Made by a program: the position numbers and the translations under genes. From Thysanoteuthis rhombus (lineage: Eukaryota > Mollusca > Cephalopoda > Oegopsida > Thysanoteuthidae): a DNA stretch of 64,000 nucleotides. Positions 23,375 to 36,424 of the stretch are shown in pieces. Below the pieces are notes generated by a model that was given only the letters and a program-made list of their open reading frames with translations, made no database searches and was not told the origin of the DNA. The stretch covers positions 26,214,709 through 26,278,708 of the forward strand of contig OY735233.1 of assembly GCA_963457665.1 (NCBI GenBank). The letters are read 5' to 3'. The first letter of the stretch is position 1, and the number at the start of each line of letters is the position of its first letter.

Positions 23375-24420
23375 TCGTTTCGTCTATGCACAAGATATAT
23401 CCAAAAGTTACCAATAGAATTTCAATTAAATTTGGTTTACGGGTGGGCTATGGTATCTGGAAATGTTGGTTAAATTTGGGGCGGATCCAGGGATTTTAAA
23501 AAATCATATTTTTCTGTTTTCCTCATACATTTCTGTATACGCTCGTGAATTTTCTACACAATATCTCCAGAAGTTCTTAAATTATCTCCCCTTTATGGTC
23601 CAAATCATGTATCGCCAAAATTGCACATCTTTTCAAATGATATCTCCAAAAGTTCTCAATTAATTTCGATGACATTTTAGGGAAGGGCAGGAAATAAGCT
23701 ATGGAAGAAGTGATTAAATCTTTGTGCGGATCCATGCACAATTACCTCCGTTACGTCGTAAATATATGTCTAAACCACTCCATATCACCCAAATGCCACG
23801 CTGTCCATACGATACCTTCAAAAGTTCTCAATGAATATCAATGAAATTTTGTGTAAGGTGGGCAATTGCTACAGAAAAAAAGTGTTCACACTTTGAGTCG
23901 GGTCAAATCAAAATTGACAGAAATTAATTTTTGCGATATTATCAGGAAATATTACTACGATGCAGGAGAAGTAATTGTGCATAGATCCACTTTGAAATTA
24001 AATCGCCTAGTCTATTGTCCATCCTTCTACCAAATTTCATTGAAATCCACCGAGAACTCTTTGAGATATCGTCTGAACAGTCTTGAGTGTATACATACAT
24101 ACAGGTGTATAAAGTAAATTTCAATTCAATCAGTTCTTCCATAGTCAATTGCACATCCTTCCACAAAATATCATTGAAATTCATTGAGAACTTTTGGAGA
24201 TATCGTGCTGACAGTCAGGAGTGAATACATAAATGTATTGGGGGTGGAGAGGAAAAATATCTTTCTATCAAAGAAAAGATGCCTCGAATCGCCCCTTATT
24301 CAATCAACAACTTCTTTACCCCATTTTCCACCTTTCCACAAAATTCAATTGAATTTTATTAAATACTTTTAGTGATATCGTGTGGACAGACAAGTAACAG
24401 CTTCGTTGGCAGAGGTAATA
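23375..24420. repeat. Degenerate tandem repeat with GAGATATCGTGTGGACAGAC-type end
   Basis: Units contain ATCTCCAAAAGTTCTCAATT, a GAAGTGATTAAAT block and GCGGATCCA. The right end carries three copies of a CACAAAATTTCATTGAAAT / GAGAACTTTTGGAGATATCG / TGACAGTC motif, a phrase widely found near repeat ends in invertebrate genomes. The open frames at 23,463-23,663, 23,866-24,117 and 24,184-24,372 lie within it and are not genes. Confidence 0.55.
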
Positions 24421-24796
24421 AAAGCCATAAATTTGTTGTTATTTGTTGTTTTTTTGTTTTGTTTTTTACCTAAAACATGAGTCGACAGTTCTAAGAACGG
24501 GGGAGTTTATGTTAAGACCATATTTAAATAGATTAACGGCGTTTGTAAGGAATTGAGTTATCTGCAGAGAGAGTGGTTAAAATGAGATAGACAGCATTCG
24601 TAACAAAGAAAGCAAGCTGTTATCTTAATAAGCAGAGGATAATAAGCGAGAAAGGGTGTTGGTTAAGAAAGATAGAATAGTACGATAGACAGAGTGGGCA
24701 AAGAAAGAGGAATATTTATTTAAATTTTTTCCGTGACTAGATTCCGTTTGCTTTTTTTAAAAAATCAATCCTAAAGATAAAATAAAAAATAGAAAG

Positions 24797-24863
24797 TTCA
24801 AGAAAGAAAAAAAGAAAGAAAGAAAAGGAAAGAAAGAAAGAAAGAAAGAAAGAAAGAAAAGGA

Positions 24864-24906
<43 letters not shown>

Positions 24907-24991
24907 GAAAGAAAGAAAGAAAGAAAGAAAGAAAGGAAAGGAAAGGAAAGAAAGAAAGAAAGGAAAGGAAAGGAAAGAAAGAAAGAAAGGA

Positions 24992-25022
<31 letters not shown>

Positions 25023-25197
25023 GAAAGGAAAGAAAGAAAGAAAGAAAGAAAAGGAAAGAAAGAAAGAAAGAAAGAAAGGAAGAAAGAAAAGGAAAGAAAG
25101 AAAGAAAGAAAGAAAAGGAAAGAAAGAAAGAAAGAAAGGGGAGAAAGAAAGAAAGGAAAGGAAAGGAAAGAAAGACAAAAAAGAAAGAAAAGAAAGC
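24797..25197. repeat. 400-bp GAAA / GGAAA polypurine tract
   Basis: Almost uninterrupted purines on the plus strand made of GAAA with interspersed GGAAA units. The 161- and 133-codon Ser/Phe/Leu frames on the minus strand are artefacts of the tract. Confidence 0.95.
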
Positions 25198-25439
25198 AAA
25201 CTATATCGGGTTTACACCACATACATATTTGTAACTTTTTAATCTTACAATGGATTATGTTGCATTTCGGGCGATATTTTTCGTTTTATTTTTGATGCAA
25301 TGAATATATATTTTTTCACGGAGATTAACTTGAAAACTCAACTGGAAAGAAATCAAATGCGGTCAAAAATTGTATAGACAACATCGTACTTTTTGGACAG
25401 AGTCTCTTCTTTTTCTTGTTTATTTTTTATTTTATTGTA

Positions 25440-25830
25440 ATTATCGGTAGACAAATCGAGCTAACTTTAGCCATTTTCAAACGAAGTCCCATGCTACCGT
25501 TTTTTGCTGACATTTTTCGCTTCAAAATTAGCTGGAAATGAATAGTCTAGCAAATTTTAGCCATATTTCTAAATTTTTTGCTATAAAGTTGGCTGGAAAT
25601 GAAAAATCAAATCAATGATTGCCATTTTTTTTAAAAGTCAGCCCCTTGCTACCGTATCTTTAACATTTCTAGCTGTAAAGATAGCTGGAAATGGAAAAAC
25701 TAGCCAATGTTAGCCATTCTAAAAGCCATTCCTGTGTCACCGTATTTTTCAACATTTTTAGCCATAATATTAACTGTAAATAAATGATGTAGCCAATTTT
25801 AGCCATTTTTACCCATTATCCCCTTGATAA
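25440..25830. repeat. About 90-bp minisatellite, four units
   Basis: Each unit has TTTTAGCCATTTT, a GTCCCATGCTACCGT block (lost in unit 2) and AAATTAGCTGGAAATGAA. Similar TAGCC-rich phrases occur at 19,165-19,250 inside the CAGTGTTGCCA segment. Confidence 0.55.
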
Positions 25831-25839
25831 AAATGAAAG

Positions 25840-27300
25840 TACCGTTTGATTATCATACGATTTATTTCTGAATGTATTCAATTACTTTCTTCTTTCTGTT
25901 TGCTATTCTTTGAAAGTGTTGTGTTACTGACAAAACCGACCCGACGCATAAGCGAATTAGGCGTCTGCTTAGGGCCCCGTGGCTACTAGATGCAGTTGGG
26001 GTTCGAAATCAAAGTCCGCTAATTCTGAGTATTGGCTTGATTTATAAAGCAAGTTTTCAATGTCCTGTCTCTCATACTACAACGGGTGAATAGGTTGATT
26101 GTGGTGCACTTCTTGGAGAGAAAGCATGAACATACCATAACATCAATTTTCAGTAGTGAAGTGAAGTCAGATTTGACCTCTGAGGACAGTAAGAGGTGAA
26201 ATTCAAACAGCCGCCAGTTGACGGGGCCTTATGTTCAAATGCGTTTGATTTCGGAATCAAACAGGGAAGAACACATTTAAGGTGACAATTCCAACTAATT
26301 TGCAGATGCCCGTTCATTTGACGATCATTTTGAGATTTCTAGAACTCAAGGAAATGTATTTAGGTCAGAAAAAAAAGAAGTTTAAAAGACATTCATTTGC
26401 TAATACATTTTGCATCGGGCAGTAAGTCGATCATGTTACGAGAAATATCTCGCTGAAATATCAAACTACGTGTACAGCAGACGTGGAAACTATATGTTAC
26501 CAACTTTTCAACCATGAGGTGGGTAATTTACAAACCCGAACTAATGACATCATTTGCAGTAATTTCTCATATTTATTATGTGATCAGGTGCATTTATGAA
26601 CCCTTCCTTGCCTTCCCACCCAAAGGATTCCCAACATCTTATTTTTTGGGGGGGGGGGGTAGATGTGCTCAATGATAACCAAAAGTCTACCGCAATCTGA
26701 CCACTGGAAAGGTATATTTTCAAGATGGCGCCCAAGCTTATCCGCTAGACTATTCAACCGACTGTTGATTATATAGCTGTATAAATATGCCATTGTTACT
26801 TTCTTAATGCAGATGTCCACTCGTTTTTTTAGGCAATTCCAAACCGATATCCTAAACTAAAACCTAAGCATACAGTATTGCCAGTCAGTCAGGTTGGGTA
26901 GGGGGAAGCGGATAACACAACAGCAAAAGTCGCAAAGACGACCTAATTAAACAAAAAAATGACAACAAAACTCGAAGAAACGGAAATCCTAAATCACTTT
27001 GACAAGCAAATTATGGATAGATTGAAAAATAGAATGGGTCACAAATTGCGAAATAATTACTTATTCAATAATTAATTTCATTAATTGAATATATAACATG
27101 TATTACAGCATTTACTCGAGTACAATGCGAACTCGAATATAATGCAAACCCCACTTATAACTAGAATCAGTAATATATTTTAACCTCCTATCGCTTAAAA
27201 ACCTTAAAACAAAAAAAAACAAAAAAAATGAATAAAAATAACACAAACACTAAAACTGACATGGTTCCTGGTCTTGTTCGGTAACTTTCGGTTTAGAATT
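25840..27300. other. No gene recognised
   Basis: Includes the CTAGGG-type phrase at 25,950-25,985 and a G10 run near 26,650. No repeat relatives or coding blocks were found elsewhere in it. Confidence 0.5.
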
Positions 27301-27310
27301 ACCTGAAGAT

Positions 27311-27313
<3 letters not shown>

Positions 27314-27381
<68 letters not shown>
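27314..27381. repeat. TA dinucleotide microsatellite
   Basis: An uninterrupted TA run of about 33 units. Confidence 0.9.
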
Positions 27382-27383
<2 letters not shown>

Positions 27384-27819
27384 AGTTTGTTATCTCAATA
27401 TAGCAAAAATGTTACATTTTTGACGGGTTCTATGCTAGTTAATACAATAATCTAGATGGATTTAAATCCTTGCATCCACATGTTGTTTTCATTTCAGTTC
27501 ATTCACCCGATCTCCCCCACCAAAACCAAATACTTCATAAACACAGGTAAAGGGAGAATACTTCGTCTTTTTGTCATGAACTACAATCTTTGATGGTTAA
27601 TAAACATTCACTGAAAATGAGTTATGTCTACGAATTCAATTACATAACACCGAATTGAGAACGACGGATTGAACTTATAAATTTTTTCTTATTTTTATAT
27701 CCTTTGCTTTGCCAGGCGATTATTGTTATCTAAATGACACTTTTCAGAAGTGATTACAGTGAGTGGCTTTTTTCTTTATCAGTACTACCCCAACATTGCA
27801 GCCTTAGCAAGAAACTTTG

Positions 27820-28420
27820 AGTGCTCACACTGAGTGCTCAGCTATTGTGTCCTTGTGCCAGATTAGGTTAGATTTATATGAACTGTCGCGTAGAGGCGTA
27901 GTTAGTTAGCTAGTCAAGTAGATCACACCTAGGAAGAACTGTCTCTTAGAAGAAGTTTGGTCCCTCTGACATAGTCAATAGTAATGGTTCATTTTTGCAT
28001 CCAATACTCCAACATCGTCAACAGTTCTGTTTTACTATGTTATGGTTAGGGTTAGGGGTATCATTAGGAGTAGGATGACGACCAAAGGCAGAGTTAAGTA
28101 ATGCGGGGGCACCGTCATTCGGGATGCCCAAGTTAAGCAATACTACTAGCTCTGTAGAGGGGACCACACTTCTTTTGAGGGACCACACTTCTCAACATGC
28201 ACTGTAGATTACTTGTAAAAAATCCTTTTTATTTTTTATTTTTTGAGTATTCGTGGGTGCTCCACAACTGTGGCCTTGTGTCAGACCAAGCTTTAAGGCA
28301 CCTGACATAGAGCGATGATTTGCAAGCTTATAACGAAGATCATTGCTAATGATTTCGATCATCACATAACGCTCAACGATTGCAGCCTTGTGTCCGACTA
28401 GGCCATGCCTCGTAATTTGA
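27820..28420. repeat. Diffuse repeat region with three related phrases
   Basis: GTGCTCAGCTATTGTGTCCT (27,833), GTGCTCCACAACTGTGGCCT (28,254) and CGCTCAACGATTGCAGCCTT (28,372) are variants of one phrase, each followed by TGTG(T/C)C(A/C)GA. The phrase ATTTTTGCATCCAATACTCC then AACATCG at 27,990-28,040 also occurs at 19,635-19,690. No gene seen. Confidence 0.4.
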
Positions 28421-28429
28421 TACATCGTA

Positions 28430-30100
28430 TTGTATTTTCTTTGCAGCAGTACCCTTTTCTCACCCTTGTGTTTGGGTCAACGTTTTCTCTCATTATCACT
28501 CATACCGCTCACTATTTAATACTAGCCACCTCTCCCTCCTACTCTCTATTCTCCCCCCTCCTGTGTATTCCCCTCGTACGGTGTAATATCAATGAAATCC
28601 CCTCTCATGGTGAGGTTTTGTGTTAGGAAAAAATGTATATAGTGATAACTTCGCTCGTCCCGACAAATGTGATGTAAAATGTTTTCTTTTGTTATTTTTT
28701 TTTAAACAAATGATCAGATAATACGCTTAACCAAACTTCAATATCCTTGTGAGTATCAAATTGTAATCAATACATTTGTTTTTTTCCATCTTTTACAACG
28801 TTTATTTTTGCATCGAGTATTAATTACTTTTCTAGTTGAGTGAATTCTGTGTGAATTTCACTTCAAGTATCTACTTTTTTTTGTATTTGAATTTCTATGA
28901 ATATTCAAAATCTCAGAGCCTTTGTGGAAATACTGTACGGTCTAAGATACCTACACTATAATTTGGAAGCCGTTTTTTTCCCCTCTATCTTTGAAGTGAC
29001 CTGACTATTACGGGTCATCTCGTAGTTTATCGTTCCAAATTACCCCGATTGTTACCGTGAGGACATTTGTCATTCACTTGCAATAACAACAAAATGATTC
29101 TAAGCCGAAATTAGATTTGATAAAGACAAACTGTAAAAAAAATCCAAAAGTAAGAATTCACTCCATCTTCTATTCCAACGATAAGTGGAATTAATTTTAC
29201 TCCAGTGTCCAAAGCACACTTATTTTCAGTTTTGGTTTTAAAGTTCGAAGTTGGTATGTTTTTTTCTTCCTCTAAAATGAATGAGCAACAATATAAATGG
29301 GAGTAAAAACAAACAAAAAAAAAAAAAATGCTGATACTGTCATAAGAATGACCCCGAAAAGTTACCGGCTATACTTGGTAATTTGTTATAAACTGATCAT
29401 CGTGTATCCCCCCCAATGAAACAATAACCGTGATAATTCGGGACGTTGAACGACGAGAAAGCCGTGTAAAACCCGCATCAAGTAATTTCGTTCTTCCTAA
29501 TTGAAAAAAACAGATCACAGTTAGTTCATCATAAATGTCGATACATTAATTATTAATAATGATATAGACTAAACATCTATGTTTTTTCAATAATCACACT
29601 TCAGTTCACGCTACACGTGGCTATAGGTTAAAGTCAAATAAATGTTAAGAGTAGTTTTTTTTCCATAAGCTATCTTAAAAAAAAAAACAACCTGTTTTTA
29701 TTACAATTTCTAAAGCATATATCTCATTAAATCAAATCACAATTTTTAATCCTCCCCTTATGATAATCAGCAGTGTGCAGATGTCTTCTGTCACGCGAAG
29801 GAACGCAACTGACATAGTAAATATAATGTCATTCGTGTAACTGATGTTGTGACATAGAATTTCATTCATGTTCTAATCACATAATTAAGATGCTGAATTT
29901 GAAGAATAATTTGAAAAATAACAAGGTTATAAATTTATCAATGGTTTTACCAGCCATTTTGAATGGGTGTGCAATTTTCTATAATTATTAGAATAATCAT
30001 TATTTTTGATGGCAGTTTTTGTTAGTTGTTTTGAAAGAAAAAAAGTAAAAGCTCCTGCTGTATTCAATTTTGGGGAGGCAATTGTGTAGGAATAATTCGA
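28430..30100. other. No gene recognised
   Basis: AT-rich; a 73-codon hydrophobic frame at 28,405-28,626 has no recognisable domain. Confidence 0.5.
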
Positions 30101-30104
30101 TACT

Positions 30105-30345
30105 GTCAACCTCATAGGTTTCTAATAGGGTCTGGCTGACTATCTGACTATCTATCTATGTGCTGTGTGTGCAGGCCTTTCTAATGGATTTACCCCTAAA
30201 TAGTTCCTTAGTGGGTGGGGGAATTCAATTTATGATGCAAGTTTCAGCTAAAATCCCTCAATTTGTGAACAGCAGTGTTTATGCTTGTTTTTTTTGTTTT
30301 TTTTTCCAAAAAACTAATTTTTTGTTTGTTTGTTTGTATGACTGT
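30105..30345 (+). repeat. 430-bp dispersed repeat, left half
   Basis: Begins GTCAACCTCATAGGTTTCTA and breaks off in a T-rich run after GTGTTTATGCTTG. Confidence 0.5.
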
Positions 30346-30349
30346 TGAG

Positions 30350-32060
30350 CATTGCAATTATTATTAATTCTCTGCCGATCTTTTCTCCTTTTGCTACTCC
30401 ATCCGAACTCACTCCTGCAATGTAACGAACAAGGTTAAGAATAGAAGAGGATGCTTCTGCTTGAACAAGAGCAAAAGGGACTTATTCCTCACAAACTGTC
30501 CTTCATTCGTTCATTACTCTTTCCTTAAGGGTCTGAAGCCTAAAAAATTAAGTTATAGTAGTAATAGACCATGGGAATATAGACAGATAGCAACAGCATA
30601 CAATAATAATAAAAGCAACCACAACAACAAATATATTAGTTTCATTTGCCTTTGCATGTTGTTAGTTAATATATATATATTCTGTAGGTAATGAAATACT
30701 TCAACGAAATTGTATACTTTAATAGTGCAAGTGTATATACGAGAGTAGTGATGATATCTTCGTTGACAACGAATGTGGGATTTCCATGGGTGCAGCTTAA
30801 TTCAGTAATTTGGTTGACATATTTCAACTTCAATTCTGAAAGTTTTTTTTATAATAAGTGTGTAAAGATGTTTTTTTTTCCAGTGCTGTTAGAAAGATGT
30901 ATTGAGTTTATGAAAATGACCATAGATGATATAAAGAGAGTACTTATAAAAAGTGTCAGGACTCAAGACTAACTTTTTTTTCCATCACTGTCCCAAAAAA
31001 CAATTTTAACCACTCCAAAGGAAATATAAACCGTCCCAAAATCTAAATGTTGTTTCTTTACTTTGTTATTAACATCTATGGTTGTCAGTAGCATGATACA
31101 ATATTGGAGAAATAAAAAAAAATTGTATTTAATAAATAGATAAATGAATTGTAGAGCTGGAGCAATTAATTGATTAGTTATCTATTAATTTAATCACCAA
31201 CATAGTCCTTCATAACAGTGAACTGAATACCTTTGGGTTGTGGATAAAACAAGACATTAGAGGATTTCATCTTGGCTTTTGGAAAACAATGATCAACAAT
31301 TTTCACCATTTTCTGGCATTTTATAGAACATGAAGAACAAACTTCATAAATAACTAATTGAATAATTGAGAAAATAATCCGCAGATGAATCGATACTGAA
31401 AAGAATCATTAGTTGTAGCCCTAGTAAACAGTAAAAAACACAAAATTAGGAAAAAATAAATTGGAGAACCCAAATTCTCTGTCTCAATCCCGGTTTTCAG
31501 TCTTTGAACTTTGCTCTCTGTGCTTTGCGGCCACTTGATCGCTGCTTACGTAGGGTCGTATCTGAGACAGACAAATATATACAGAATGTAGAGGGATATA
31601 AAGAGTGAAAAAATATACATTTACGTATGTATACGGTGTATATTCATATAAAGGTATACTTTTTCACTCTTTATATCTCTCTTCCTATTTTCAGTTCGTA
31701 ATCTATGAAACAACATTTTCCACAGATGTCCGGGGGAAGACCTATGTTCATCCCAAACACATTTTCTACTATTTCCCATAACAATTATGTTTCTATAGAT
31801 AATGCCCACTTGGATTTTTTTTAGGATTCCGTAGATAATGTGCACTTGGATTTTTAGGTCAATATTTGCAGAAAAAAGTGCGGATCATCCATGGGGGAGG
31901 ATAGTACTTCCAAAATAGTTATGTCCCTTAATTGATTTTAATTATCCTGCATTTTATCAGTGACCCTCATAATTCGAATATTTGATCCAGGTGAATGAGT
32001 CCAAATTTGATTTAGTCACTTTTCAGCCAGGCTAGAATTAAAGTAAAGTAAATATTAGAA
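30350..32060. other. No gene recognised apart from a hairpin
   Basis: Two AT-rich open frames abut at 30,461-30,972 but show no domain. A short direct repeat (GATAATGCCCACTTGGATTT and GATAATGTGCACTTGGATTT) lies at 31,799-31,855. Confidence 0.5.
31591..31681. repeat. Hairpin with 28-bp arms
   Basis: 31,591-31,618 (GAGGGATATAAAGAGTGAAA...) pairs with 31,654-31,681 (...CACTCTTTATATCTCTC) with two mismatches around a 35-base loop. Confidence 0.7.
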
Positions 32061-32061
32061 C

Positions 32062-32503
32062 AAGTCTGATTAGTCACTCAATAGAAACCGTCACATGACC
32101 AATGTCTTTTGGCAGCCAGCCATGTTGGGAAGATCAATTAAAAAATTAGAATAAAGTTTGATCAATGGATAAGGTACTTCTCTTGTCTCATGTTGAGCGG
32201 CGATCACTAAAAAAAGTCTGAATTTTCAAAAAACCAGCATGAAAACTGCTGGACACCAACTAAGGTACCGATTCAACAAACTCACTTAGTAAATTGAAGC
32301 CTCCCACTAAAAAACTATTTTGTAGGTGTACTTAAATTTTTTTTTAAAAATCCGTTTTTTTCCAGACATAAAGATTTAATCTTCTAATTTTCAGCCCTCT
32401 AACTCTACTGGTGTAGCCTGTACACATGGAGGGTACATAGCCAGCCAGACCAACTTGAAAACTGGAGAAACCTATGCCGACAGTTTTTGTTGACGGTTCC
32501 TAG
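32062..32503 (-). repeat. 430-bp dispersed repeat, full length
   Basis: Among the most complete copies: GTCTGATTAGTCACTCAATA to GAAACCTATGCCGACAG then TTTTTGTTGACGGTTCC. Confidence 0.7.
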
Positions 32504-32985
32504 TATTAGAACATTCTGGGGGACAGTTGGAGCGTGATAACATCTGCTTAAAATCAATAAGAGTGACTCACTTAACAAATTCTACCCAAGGCACAAAAAA
32601 GATTAAACACAAAGTGTTGTGTTGTACAAAGATAACTACACATAGTCATTCATAAAACTAACCGGCCTAATTAATATGCGTAACTTATGAAGCTGATCGT
32701 TTTGTGTCAGGAAATTGGCAAGATAGAAAACGTGGAAATTCGATAAGTTGACATTGGACTCCTCAAAACACATTTGAAATTGTGTCAGGGTAAGTTAATT
32801 TTTTTTTTTTTATTGTCGTGGCAGTTGGAATCCATTGTCAGTTGACAAATTTTTCAAACTCTAATCGAGGAGTCCCCAAGCGTTTTGATGTCGATGAGCA
32901 TTTCTACAACTACGAATGGTACAGTGCACACCATTTACTGATTGGGTCATATCTATATTTGGACTTTGATATTACACGTTATAAT

Positions 32986-33412
32986 TAGAGACTGTCAACC
33001 AAAACTGTCACCAAATTATCAACGTGGGTATCTTCAGTTTTCAAGCTGGTCTGGGTGGCTATGTGTGTATCTATGTATGTATTGGATATATAAGCCGCAC
33101 CAATGGAGCTAGAGGGATGAAAATTTTTATAATTACTCTTCATTCTGTCTGGAGAAAAACGTTTTTTTCTTTTTTCTTTTGAAAATTCCTTCCCTAAATA
33201 GGTTTTAAGTGGGACATTCAATTTGCTATGTAAGTGAGGCAGTCTTCATGCTTGTTTTTTTGAAATTCAGCGTTTTCCTAAAGGTCACTCTCCAACAAAT
33301 GGAGAGAGAAGTAACTTATTCATTGATCACCCTTTTTTCCAATTTTTTAATTAAGCCCAGCGTGACATTCAGCACATGACGATTTCTATCGAGTGACTAA
33401 CCAGACCTGTAT
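32986..33412 (+). repeat. 430-bp dispersed repeat, full length
   Basis: Starts AGACTGTCAACCAAAACTG and ends TATCGAGTGACTAACCAGAC. With the previous copy it makes a long inverted pair separated by about 480 bp. Confidence 0.7.
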
Positions 33413-33499
33413 TTTGAATCATTTTCCCCAAGATAATGCTCAAAAAGATTCCCATGAAACTGCAGGTTTTTTAAAATTATTATGAAACACCAGCGAGGT

Positions 33500-33965
33500 A
33501 AGTTCAAAGTTCAACTTTATAATGGTCAAAGTGTAGTATCTGTGTAAGACAAAACTTGTCATCACAGTCCATAATTGAACAACTGCAGCATCAAAATTTG
33601 AAGTCATGTACAAAAAATTCCATTAAAGAATAAATATGGCTAGAATAAATTCTATTTATGACATCACTGGCCTTTTCCACATGAAATATACTAGAAAAAA
33701 CTTCTAGAAATATCTAGATTCTGGAGAAATCATGCTGAAAACAAGTCAAAAAAGCTTTTTTTCTCAAAATCAGAAAATGCATTTTTAGAATGGTCTTAAT
33801 GGAGTGCTGATGCCAATTTTCAAGTTTGTAGTCAAAACAATATGGCCAGGAACCCTGGAATGCACAAACACATAAACACTCGCGTATACAAAAAAGAATA
33901 GAACCTTTCGCCATCTTTGATGGCTACAGTTGTTCAAAAATCCCAAAACAATATTGATAAAAACA
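33500..33965 (-). repeat. Second dispersed repeat family, long copy with one internal unit
   Basis: Contains CATCACAGTCCATAATTGAA then CAACTG, AATAAATTCTATTTATGACA, one roughly 60-bp unit with CTAGAAATATCTAGATTCTG, then TGATGCCAATTTTCAAG and TCGCCATCTTTGATGGCTAC. It gives the unexpanded layout for the copy at 38.5 kb. Confidence 0.55.
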
Positions 33966-34871
33966 TTATTGATCACCAGTCAGTGACGGATACATGGAAA
34001 AGGGTCGCTGGGCACAAGGTTGGGGACCTCTGCTGTAAGTGTTTACTAAGTTAAACTAATGCACTGCAAATGACTGAAATTTCCGTCACCACAGTTCTAT
34101 GGCTAACTGAAAATTTTAATTTCATTTTGATTGATGGCAACTTGTCTTTATCTATGAGTCAGGGCATCTATCTTGTTATCAATTATCTTAGAATCGACAA
34201 GGGCTTTTATCTTGCAATGGATCATCTTTCGAAGGACAATGACTTGTTGTGGTTAATGGGTTAACTTAGTCTGACAAAAATGTGCAGGTTTAGAGCATCT
34301 AATGAATATTGGACTCACTACATAGTAATAGTCAAGATGTGATTTAGTTTACATCTGTGTTTTCTCTTTGTCAATCAATTCTATGTTCTTCCACTCAATA
34401 AGATCTTTGTTTCTTCCAGAAATTTGTCAGTTTGAGAAAATTTTTTTTCTTCTTTTTCTCAGGGTTTTTTTGGTAGTTTTTGACAATAACTATAAACCTG
34501 AACTGAAGCTATATTTCTGATCTATCATACGAAACTGCAGCTGTGAGGTATTTGGTTACTTATGGCAGGGCTAAAATCATTGCTGCATTAGGCCATCTCA
34601 TAGTTAAGAGTCCCCAATTATGACAGTTGATGTTAGAGCACTCAATGGTCAGTAACCACAAAATGATAAGTATTTATCAAATCTAATAAAAATGAAGAGT
34701 AAAAAAATCCCCAAATAAAATAAAAGTAGGTATTACATCAGTTATTTTAACCAGAAGTGGATTTATTTTTTATTGTATTGTTAGGAGCGTACTAATTCTT
34801 TTTTGGTTTTGAAAGTAGATATCTTTTTTTTTCTTTTTTTTTCTTCTGAATTGTAAGAATAAAAATAAAAC

Positions 34872-35280
34872 GGTTAGTCGCTCAATAGAAACCGTCATGT
34901 GACCAATGTCTCTTGGCTGCATGTTGTGTTTGCGGAGGGTGATCAATTAAAAAATTGGAATAAGGGCTGATCAATGACTTTACTTCTTTCGCCCTCTGTC
35001 TAAAGTCTAAATTTTCAAAAAACAAGAAAACTAATTTTAGCGTGAACTCAGTTTGGAAATTGAACCCTCTAATAAAAACCTATTGAAAGAGAAATTTTTA
35101 AAAAAAGAAAAAAACGTTTCTCTTGATATAATAAGGAGCCAATGTCTAAATTTTCAGCCCTCTAACTGTATTAGTGCATTCTGTATGTGTGATACATGCA
35201 TCCTTACTTGTATAACCAGCTGGACCAACTTAAAAACTGAAGAAACCAATGGGGATAGTTTTGGTTGCTGGTTTCTAATA
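34872..35280 (-). repeat. 430-bp dispersed repeat, nearly full length
   Basis: From GGTTAGTCGCTCAATAGAAA to GAAGAAACCAATGGGGATAG then TTTTGGTTG. The 105-codon open frame at 35,053-35,370 reads through it and is not a gene. Confidence 0.7.
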
Positions 35281-35834
35281 ACAGTAGAAAAAAATCTTGG
35301 TACTATCAAAAAAAATGACACTGAAAAATTTCTCCAATCAATTCAATATCAGATTGGTTGTTGTAACTGACCTAGTGCCCTCACAACAACTGTAATGATT
35401 TGGGATGATAAACTAAGAGATCGTCCTTCGATGTATCTGCTCTTATTGGGTGCCTGAGATTTAAAAAAAGAAAAAAGCTCATTGGTTGGAATTATGTCAA
35501 GTGGTTCGAAACTTTCCATTTCGGGGATGGGGGGGGGATGGAGTTTGAAATGGTATGGGATGACCTGACCTGAATATACAATATTTCCCAGATCGGTAAA
35601 TAAAATTTCCCCAAAAATGTGATAAATAGCTGTGACCGAAAGGAAAACAACATCGTAGATTTGGCGACTTGGATTTGTTAGTAAGGTAAGCTAACCTTCT
35701 AATATTTTCCGAAAAATACCTAGCTTATTATAGGGTGCATCTTACCACTTTTAGTGTCTTATCAGCCGGGAAATACGGAAACCATTATTACTCAAGTTGA
35801 TAGTGGTGTTGGGCAGGGCAGTGAATGTGTCAGG

Positions 35835-36262
35835 TCTTGTTAATCACCGCTATCCACAACAGACTGGTTTAATCACTGTTGCTTGGTTTTGGTTATTCAT
35901 GTGTTCTGACATTTATATGTATCTATCTCTCTGGACTCCGTCCAGGTCTAACTGTTCATAGTAGGAACTTGAAATTTTGCATACACACACCCTTCAATGA
36001 ATAGGGAAAACAAATTTTTTTTTCTTTTTTTAAATTTCACCCCTAAATAGATTTTTATTGGGTGGGGTTCAGTTTACAATCAAAGTTGATGTCAAATTGG
36101 TCCCTTAGTTTGTGTCCGGTAGCATTCGGACTTGTTTTTTGAAAATTTGTGCTTCTTTGTGATCTCAGCCCCCCCCCCAAATCAAGAGTAAATTATTTAT
36201 TGATCACCCCTAATCCCAACTTACTTAACTGATTACCCTATTGAATAACTAATCAGACCTGT
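35835..36262 (+). repeat. 430-bp dispersed repeat, subfamily B
   Basis: Begins with the alternative end GTTAATCACCGCTATCCACA then ACAGACTGG instead of the TTTCTTCAG block and ends with CTAATCAGACCTG. An Octa-C run lies inside. Confidence 0.65.
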
Positions 36263-36424
36263 TTGTTTGTTTGTTTGTTGTTTTTTTTAATCAAAAGTTT
36301 GATTCAAACTATACTGGTAGTACTTTCATCAAACTAATTTAATTTTACCACCACTATGACCTTTGCTTTGTACACGAGATAAAAAGCAACATATATAGAC
36401 TGCATTTTACTCATAATCTCTTGG

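Noticed and set aside
24737-25222. 161- and 133-codon Ser/Phe/Leu-rich frames
   Set aside because: Direct translation of the GAAA/GGAAA tract.
28100-28160. 5S rRNA-like phrase (GATGCCCAAGTTAAGCAATA)
   Set aside because: Only the AAGTTAAGCAA core resembles the 5S internal promoter; flanking sequence does not match 5S rRNA.
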